A stretch of 64,000 nucleotides of DNA from Eopsaltria australis (taxonomy: Eukaryota; Chordata; Aves; Passeriformes; Petroicidae), in the NCBI GenBank assembly GCA_034509425.1, contig JAVTVJ010000972.1, positions 1 through 64,000 of the forward strand. The letters are read 5' to 3'. Below, in pieces: positions 55,986 through 64,000 of this stretch. Each line of letters opens with the position of its first letter. Positions within the stretch are counted from its first letter, which is position 1. Under the pieces are notes generated by a model, which saw nothing but the letters and a program-made list of their open reading frames with translations, had not been told where the DNA came from and made no database searches. The translations under genes and the position numbers were made by a program.

Positions 55986-58900
55986 GTGAGTCCAACCCTG
56001 GTGCCTGCTCCACCTGCTCCTTTTGGAAAAGTCAGTGTGGCTGGGCACACCATCACACCCCCATTCACTGGGACGCCCCTGCCAGGAGCAGCCCACTCGA
56101 GCCTTGGAAAAGAGGGAAGAAGGCATGGTGGGGTCTGCCCTGGGGTTTTGGTGCCTTGTGGGATGGGACATGTGGCAGGAGCCCAGCCCTGTGCTTGTGT
56201 GTGTTTTTCTTGTCTGACCTTTATTTAGAAAGAAACCTCTCTGTTTAGAAGCAACTCTTCCTTAAGGGTAAGGTTGCAATTCTGTCAGGTAAGCCAGCAT
56301 GATAAGAAAACATATCACAAGCATTTGAGTTTGAGAATTGATCTGGAAACCAATTTCCTTTGCCTTTCAGTTGTATGTAGCTGAAGACCACTCTCTTGTG
56401 TCTTCTTACAGAGACTGGCCCTGAATATATAAGGTTTTTTATTTGGTAGGAGACTTCCCTTATATTTCAGATGATAATAAAGGAGAAAGCAGAAACCATG
56501 CAGTGGGTTAGCCATAGTTACATGCTGCAAAACAGAGCACTGTGAAGTAGGTTGTTTAGAAAACTGGCCAGCCCCTGTCCTTTCATTATAAACAAGTCTG
56601 TTCATTAGCTGGAAAAGAAACTTTAAACATTGTCCAGACCAGAACAAACTTGTCTCTCTGATCTGTTCAAATAGGAGCCTTTGCCAGGAGGGTTTGCAAT
56701 AGGTTAAGGTATTTTTTCCTGCAGGGAGGAATGTGCTTGCTGTGGTCTATATTAAATCCCTTACAACAGAGATACCTTAGAGCCCATTATCTTGGTAGAT
56801 AGGCAGGTCACAGCTACTTGGTTACTGCAGCAGATGAAAGGATTGGGGAATTGTCCCAGTTCCTGAGTACATATTGGGTTTCTTGGGGGAAAGGCTGCCT
56901 TTTGAGAGGCTGTGTGTGTTCTGACATGGTAAGGGGTGTGCTGACCCTGCTGGCTCCAGGGCAGGGATTGTCTCTTGGTATCAGTTGTCTCCATCAGGGT
57001 TTATTGATAGAGTCCATCTGCATACCTTATCAGCAGGATTTTGCAGCATACCAGCATTTCTGGTCTCTCGTGGAGTTTCATCTGTCTTTTGAACAAGTGA
57101 AAACCTGTTTTAATGTTTCTGAAGTAAAGAGAGAATATATTTTTCAGAGCCTGTTTTTACTGTGCAAGATCTACACTCCCCTTCCAGCCTGCCATCCCTT
57201 CTGTGCCCTAGTGCTATCACTCAGGTGGAAAGGCAGATTTTCCTTCATGATTACATCCAACAGGAGGTCTCTGTGGCAGGTGGGGAGAGCTGCTGCCCAG
57301 GGCTGAGCAGTGGCAGCCTGTGGCGTGATGCTCTGGACAGGCTCCAAGCGTGTGCTCGCTCATGGAACACATCCAGCCGGGTGCTGCTGCAGACTCTCCT
57401 CGGTGTGGTGGGGTCAGTGCCTCCTGCTTGTCTCCTGTCTTTCCTTGGCAAGGAGACAATCAACTTCTCAGCCCTCATTTAGCCCCGGGGAGTGAGTGGT
57501 GATGTTCAAGCTGGCAGACGTGCAGCTGCTGCGTGGGCAGGTAGCAGTTCTCAGGGGTAAGCAGGTTGCAGGCGAACTGGAAAACTGTGCCATTTAAGGA
57601 GCTGCTGAGCAGTGTCCCTGGAAAATAGCTGAGATCTGGCCCACAGCCAAAGTGAAGCTGGAACTGACACAAAGCTTTGTCACAAAGACATCTGCTCCAG
57701 TTGCAGGGAACATGGGGACTCCTGCCATGGCATTTGCTACCTGGCATGTTCTTGCTGGCCCAAGCAGCCAGTATGGCTGCATTTTGTGCTGCGTTCAGGA
57801 GCAAAATAGAAACCAATCTGGACAGGGAAGAGCAAAAGCTCTGAGCCATGTGAGTGTGGACACAGTCTTCACCAAGCTGATGCAGAGATGTGGACATTAC
57901 TCCCAAGGACTCCAGCGTGGGATCCTCCACTCTAGGGCAAGTGTCTTCTGCTCAAGGTTGGAAACCACAGGGTGAATCAATTACTCCAAGGACAGTGATG
58001 TGTGATGTCTTCACGAGAGGTCTTCAGGGTTGTTGGGATGAAGAAACACAAGCTCCTGATAAGAAATGGGGACCATACTGCTCATGTTGCTTTGACAGCC
58101 TTTACAAGACTAAAAAACCCCAAGTGCCTGCAAATAAGCTCTGGACATAGCTGTGTGGAGATATGCAAAATGGCCCATCTAGGACTGGCTGGGGGCTGCA
58201 GCTCTCCGCAAGTTCTCAGGCACTTGCAGCAGAAGAGAGTTCTGGATGTGGCCCAGGGTCCCAGTCCACTCCACTGGAAACCAGGCTCTAGGGCACTCTT
58301 CCCTGCCATCCCCATTGCCAGCTGCTGCTTGTGACATCTTTTCTAGGAACCTGGGTAAGATCAAAGATGGTGAACCAGAAGCCAGGGAAGGCAGGTTTTT
58401 GTACCTGGTCTGGATGCTTTAATTTACAGTCTGTGCCTCCTGCTGTGGAGAGAAAGTGCCATCCAATGTCTCCTTTCTGCGTGTCCACAGAGATCACACT
58501 GGCAGCACACTGCTGGAGCAGGCTGAGGTGGGTGCCTGTGTTTGGACAGCATCTTCAACCCACAGCACTGGGTGCACTTCAGCACCCACAAATGTCCATT
58601 GGGGACTACACACCACAGAGAGCCTGTGGGCTGGGTCTTCAGAGACTACTTACTCCCTGTGCTTTGAAAAAGCTCAACATTCTCTCATTGAATTTGACAT
58701 AATGCCTGGAACAAGCACAGCAGAGGCATAGAGGATGGGGAAGAGCCCAGCATTTCTCTCTTGGCCTCATGCAGGTCCCTGGGAGGGTTACAGTGGGCAG
58801 GAGCTGTGCTGTGAGCATCACCTGCTCCGGGGGCAGTGCCAGCCCCTTGGCAGGAATATTTTGCCATTTCTCCAGCCTCGAGCTGTCTGCAGCTCCACGT

Positions 58901-61900
58901 GAGTCTGCGCTTGAACGTGTATGTGTGTGTGTGTGCATAAAAATCCTTCCTAAGGTAGTAAATAATAGCACTACAGAGTTCATAAAATTCAAGTCTCCCA
59001 GGCATTCTGCTGGAGCTTTTCCAAAGCCTGGCAACCAAAGTGCAGGACTCGGCAAGCTGAGTTCTGCGCCAGCTTCAACCCACAAAGCCGTCTCCGGCAG
59101 AAGGCTCCAGGCTCCTGAGATGTGGTGTGGCTGCAGATGCAGCTCAAACAATGCCATTGCACAGTAGATACTTAAAGTTTGTTTCATCTAATATGAAGGA
59201 GATGACAATTTTAGTGTCATTACTGTTGTAATAAATTGAACAAGCAGACCAGAGTGCAGCTAGTAGGAGGTACTGTGTGAGATTGGAAGTTAGGTGGTTT
59301 TGCTATAGCCCCTTCAGAAGAAGCATACCTGTGTCAATATTTTTCTGTGTTGGACATGAGTATCCAGTCCTATTGTAAAATCACAGAATTTAATTGAGCT
59401 ACAATGAAAAAAAAGTCATGTTTTTCGTTAAATACACACTGCATACATTGACAAGAATGTTGTTTTTCTCAGTTTTTAGTCTTTGTTATGTGACTGGTGC
59501 AGAAACAGCTGTTTACTGAAAATTACCCTATTGCCATTTAAGAATAAGTTTTGTAGTCTTAAAATACAACGCCTGGGTCTTAAACTAGTCACATAGGCTG
59601 CTTTTGTAGGAGGTGTTTCTGGTGTTGAGAGAAGACTACCAGATGTCTTGTTTCCTTCAGTGAGAAGTGTGTAAAGGAAGTCAGACAAATTCTATACTAA
59701 AGAAAATATAATTTTCACTCTGAGTTTCATAATTTTAATTGACCTAGGGTCATAAGAAATTGTAATGTGTATTGATTGTTTCCAGAAAACTACTCTTTTG
59801 GCATGGTCTGCTAGCATGTTAAGATGTAGCACAACTCCAGTAATTTTAGGCTGGGATCTTATCTTAACATTCCTACTGAAAATCATAATGCTGAGGAGTT
59901 AGCACTGTGCTTGCAAGGTAACTTGAATCAATAGCTGATTATTCAGAAGAAATTTGCTAGCTCCACAAAACTTTCAGCCTTACAAATTGCTGAATGGTTT
60001 TCTTATCACAGTGCCTCACTACCACTGGGAAATGATGCCAGGAAATCATGTTTGAACAAAATTTTTGTGTTTTTTTCTGTGGAGGAGCTAAACATTTGAT
60101 GCTCACTGCCCTCAGTCTCAAGCAGTAAAGAAAATATTTCTGGAAAAATTATTTCTATTCGGTGTAGGATGATGTACAACACTTGTTTGTTCCTGGCATC
60201 CTTCAGTAAAGAATTGAACACTGATACTGGTCTTCATACAGCCCATTCAGTATCCCTTCTATCACCTCTGGTGTAGTATCAAGTGCTCTGACACACCTGA
60301 GTTTAAATTAAGTGATGTGCAAATATGCTGCATATTGAATTACAGTAGTTTAAATGGAAGTGAGTTCTAAATATTTAAAATCAGAGGAAAAGACAGCAGA
60401 GCTGTCAGAGTAGGTGAAAGATAAAGCAATTCATAGATCCTTGTGAGCTTAAAGCAAACCTCTCAAGCTAGTTATTTGCTTCGTTTGGATTTCTCCTCTT
60501 GGTTTTTGCATGACTGCATTTGATATACATGTTTGAGTGTTACTTGTACCTTTAGGATCAGAAAAAAGGAGGAGGAGAAATGCACTGATGAAGGTGATAC
60601 AAAAATTACCCATGGATATTCAGTGTGTGCATGCACACACGTGCACATGCATTTGTAAATAGATACAGCTACAATCCTTTATACTCATAATCTGCTAATC
60701 AGCAGATCCTGACTGAAGAATTTGGCTAAAACTTTTCCTGTCAAGACTATAACTTCACTGAAGTTGAAGTATGCCACAGAAGAATCACTGATTGAGTTAC
60801 ACACTCAATTAAAGAAAACAATACACCCAGTTCCAAAATGACATTTCAAAACAGAAACCTATTGTTTAATTTAGTAAATGCTCCTTTGAAAACCTTTAAA
60901 TTTTTGGCCAACGATTTCAAAAGACTTCTTTTCCTCCACTGTGTTTTCCATGGGAGGTACTGCAATGTCCTGCTCTGCTTACAGATTTGAAGCCTGTCTA
61001 ACACTGATCTTCAATGCAAGCAGCTGTGTCTGCATTAACTTTCAGCCCTTCACCTTGGCTTTGGGCCATCTGTCTGCATGAAGGGAGAGTAATCAACCAT
61101 TTGTCTTGAAGGCATTTCCAACTCGAAGTGGTCAAGGCATCCAAGTATCTTGAAATAAACTCAACATCTGTTTGATTTTGCAGTGCAAAATGAACTACTT
61201 TCCCAATTTCTTGTCATGTAAGCATAGGGAAGCCACATAAAAGGACTTTACAGGACTTTGGCTTTCCCTATACCACATATACTATGACAAGTAGAGTATA
61301 AAGCTGTTGCTGGCACTGAGCTATTTGCCTGATGGACTGCAGTGTTCAAGGTGCTCCTCACTACCTAGAAGGCTTTACATGACCTTGGCTTGGGCTTGCT
61401 TTCCTTCTCTTGAGAACTGGCCACAAGTGAAGTGAGTGGAGGGTTTGATCTCCACCATGGCATAAACGGAAGGTGCTCTTCTTCAGTGGCCTTGGACATG
61501 CTCCTTACTGGGGTATAAAATGCCTGGTGATGGTGTCCAGGGCACAAGGTACAGGATTTATCCACTAGAGGTGTCAGAAATTGTTAGGGGTGAAAGCTGG
61601 TGTGATCCTGTGTATGGTTAATGTCTTGGGAAGATCACGAAGAAAAGGAAGAGCAATATGAAACCAGCACTTTTAAAAGTCATTTTATATCCATTTCATT
61701 CAGGGGACTGAGGTGATTCAGAGCCAGGATTGCTTCTGGGCTTCATAAAAAAAATCTTAAAATGGATAAATAACACACAGTAATGTTTCTAGCTGCCTTG
61801 TACAATTTTCTCATGGCCCTGCAAAGCTCAATTTGGGAGTTTTGTAGGACTGGATTCTTCCAAGTGTTGTGCTGCATTTAGAATAAGTTACTTCTTTGCT

Positions 61901-62760
61901 CTTATCATCCCCCAACAGGCAGCTGCAGAGTTTGGGTTTTCACTTTGCAAACAATATGTTAGTACCTAAATTCTTTTCTCTTCTTCCCTAGCATTTTCTG
62001 GTTCCAGAGATTTTGGAATCCACTTTACCATGTAAATGCTACTAAAGCCATGTCATCTGCTTTTACTGAACATGCAGGTATTCCAGAGTAGAATTACCAA
62101 CATGGGGTTAGATTGGTTTTTTTTTTTTTTACATTAAGCCCTTTAAATCCGCAAGTAAATATAGTGATCTGATTTGCCAGCAGCAAGTATTCATGTAACC
62201 TGATCAGACCTCAGGATCTTTGAGAAAAACCACATGCCATTTAGCCTCTTTCTATACAGAGGAATTTGGACAATTCATCATTATACCAAGGGCCTTATTA
62301 GCTGACAGAAGTGATGCCTTACGAAAGGCTGACCTGAAACAGAAGCTGGACAGAGTTAAAAGAATAAAAGAAGTATTTATTAAAACAAGGTACACTTTGG
62401 GCCATGCAGGAGTCTCGCAGAGACTACACCCAAAATGGACTCCAAGCACGTGTTTTTTTGGACAGATATACCTTCGGTCCATCTGCATATCAGAAACCCA
62501 TTGTCCAATTACAGTTTCACGTCCTGAAGTCCCATCCCTAGTTTGTCCCCTTCTTCTCTTCGCTGCTGTCCATGGATGTTTACATTTTGGGCTTTTGGAA
62601 AAAACAGTATGTCCTTGAAACTCCAGCCTAGAGAGAAATTGTTTTGTCTAAATGACAGTAACAGAACACTAGCTGACAATTTATGGAGTCTTAGAGTCAT
62701 ATACTAGAACAGTCCTGATGTAGAAAAATAAAAAGTTAAAACCTAAGGCATCATTTCCGG
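55986..62760. other. No recognised gene; expected intron or post-break sequence
   Basis: I looked for the conserved ACDCDPRG exon and the heptad-rich exons of LAMB1 and found none. The stretch holds a TG dinucleotide run near 58917-58935 and a T run near 62118. Other open frames are not recognisable. It is far longer than any other intron of this gene. Confidence 0.5.
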
Positions 62761-62771
62761 CCTTTTAGAGG

Positions 62772-62797
62772 CTTGACAAGGCCTCTACCTTGTCAAG
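62772..62797. repeat. Perfect inverted repeat (hairpin)
   Basis: CTTGACAAGG (62772-62781) and CCTTGTCAAG (62788-62797) are perfect complements around a 6-base loop, with the pairing extendable past one mismatch. Confidence 0.8.
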
Positions 62798-62811
62798 TCT
62801 CTGTTCTAAAT

Positions 62812-62880
62812 ATCTATTATCTATTAATAATCTACATTAATAATCTAGATTAATAATCTATTAATAATATACACTTAATA
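62812..62880. repeat. AT-rich tandem repeat
   Basis: Repeated ATTAATAATCTA-like units of about 12 bases lie between the hairpin and the retroviral integrase remnant. Confidence 0.75.
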
Positions 62881-62962
62881 ACAGTAAATATGTAACAACA
62901 GTAGATATAGAAGAATTGTGACTATGATTACTATGAGCAGTTCTTTAAGCACTGAGCATTAT

Positions 62963-64000
62963 TTAAATCACTCTCTTTTCTGCATCACTCTTTGTTTTCT
63001 CAGTTGTTTCAGGAGCAGAAGCTTTCTTAACTCTGGAGTAGTGGATCCAGGGTCCTTTGCCAGAGACTTTGACTGCAGTGAGGGTAGTCAGCAGGACTTG
63101 GAATTGTCCTTTCCACTTAGCTTGTAGAGGTTCATTGTCCCACCACTTGATATAGACCCAGTCTCCAGGTTGGAACAGATGTGCAGGTGTGTCCAGTCCG
63201 ATAGGTCTGGATAGCACAATGTAATTCTGGAGCTTCTGCAAAGTGGAACCTAAAGCCATTAGATATCTCTGTAAATCAAGTTTCCCTTTTATATGAATTT
63301 CACCTGGAATGTGTGGAATCTGGTATGGCCTACCATACAGTATTTCATAGGGACTGATGTTATCCCTCCGCCTTGGCTGTATGCGGATCCTTAGTAAAGC
63401 TATAGGCAAGGCCTGAACCCATGTCATGGATGTTTCTTGACAAATGTTGCTAATTTGTGTTTTAAGGGTTCCATTCATACGTTTGACTTTACCACTCGCT
63501 TGGGGTCTATAAGGTGTATGTAGATCCCAAGTAATTCCCAAAATTTGACCGATTTCTTTAATTACTGTGGCAACAAAGTGTGGTCCCCTATCCGATGACA
63601 TTCCCAGGGAAACCCCGAACCTTGGAATTATATGATTGAGCAAAACCTTTACCACTTCTTTGGCTGTGTTGGTGCGACAGGGGTAAGCTTCGGGCCATCC
63701 ACTAAAAGTGTCAACCAATACCAGTATGTACCGGTATCCCTCTCTATGTGGTAATTCAGCAAAATCTATTTGCCAGTAATCTCCAGGAAGATCCCCTGCT
63801 TTTGTTACTCCTAAGACAACTCTTTTCCTTGTATCAGGGTTGTTTTTGCAGCAAACTTCACATTTGCTTACTACTGTTTGTACAATTTCAGTCATTCCTT
63901 TTCCTACTACTACCTTTTTTAGATGCTTTAGAAGGTTTTCAGTCCCAAAATGGGTGTTTTCATGTTCTCTCTGAGCTAGCTCTCGAAGAATCAGGGGTGG
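62963..64000 (-). pseudogene. pol: Gammaretrovirus-type integrase, catalytically altered, partial pol
   Basis: The open frame runs from the window edge leftward and ends at 62963. It carries an HHCC zinc-binding region (HENTH, then CEVC), the core with DFAEL (D44 counted from the ATG at 63895) and SSDRGPHF (D102), and a C-terminal WIHYSRVKKA typical of gammaretrovirus-like integrases. At the third catalytic position, 36 residues after D102, the expected glutamate is lysine (codon AAA at 63484-63482), a single G-to-A change, so strand transfer should be dead. Reverse transcriptase would lie right of the window. No envelope or LTR is identified to the left, so the 3' side of this provirus seems lost. 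Confidence 0.85.

Noticed and set aside
57162..57482. 106-codon frame as a possible coiled-coil exon of LAMB1
   Set aside because: It lacks heptad repeats and any match to laminin coiled-coil sequence, and no acceptor or donor fits the phase of 55985.
62330..62778. Possible LTR with AGGC duplication beside the integrase
   Set aside because: The 4 bp match is weak, the ends are not good inverted repeats and no purine tract adjoins it, so it could be chance.
1..64000. CRISPR arrays, bacterial operons, tRNA and rRNA genes
   Set aside because: Nothing of this kind is present; the sequence is intron-containing vertebrate DNA, and the tRNA-like signals are only primer sites of retroelements.

Overview
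The window reads as vertebrate nuclear DNA. Introns of about 0.1 to 5 kb with GT-AG (one GC-AG) borders, abundant endogenous-retrovirus LTRs and one recognisable MIR SINE point to an amniote. The short introns and the LTR families suggest a bird, perhaps a songbird; that assignment is inference. Almost every short open reading frame here is noise. The real content is two laminin beta genes in tandem on the + strand and a dense layer of LTR retroelements. All homology calls come from recognising protein families by eye; no search was run.

Region 1 (1-2745) is a young, internally deleted betaretrovirus-like provirus on the minus strand. Its upstream LTR is 2175-2745 and its other LTR is cut by the window edge (1-148). 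Between them lies a gag remnant.

Region 2 (about 2850-24225) holds the 3' exons of LAMB4: the coiled coil, the cysteine-rich beta knob and the second coiled coil, ending in a motif very like the human LAMB4 C-terminus. The last exon carries an apparent frameshift. The introns contain at least six LTR insertions. Among them is a 3.6 kb element (10598-14203) made of two 1.65 kb LTRs around a 297 bp non-coding interior, with a tRNA-Val-type primer site and strong G-to-A hypermutation.

Region 3 (24226-30080) is intergenic, with another 1.6 kb solo LTR, a MIR SINE and simple repeats. It leads into a CpG-rich promoter-like region.

Region 4 (30667-55985) holds 22 exons of a LAMB1-like gene: LN domain, LE modules, laminin IV type B domain and more LE modules. 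Splice phases join cleanly throughout. The gene nevertheless has two in-frame TGA codons, two lost LE cysteines, no recognisable signal-peptide exon, and no coiled-coil exons before the window ends. It is best read as a decaying or truncated LAMB1 paralogue, or as a non-standard copy of the locus, because an intact LAMB1 is expected to be essential. Solo LTRs of three families lie in its introns.

Region 5 (55986-64000) has no recognisable laminin exon. It ends in a minus-strand gammaretrovirus-type integrase whose catalytic glutamate is replaced by lysine.
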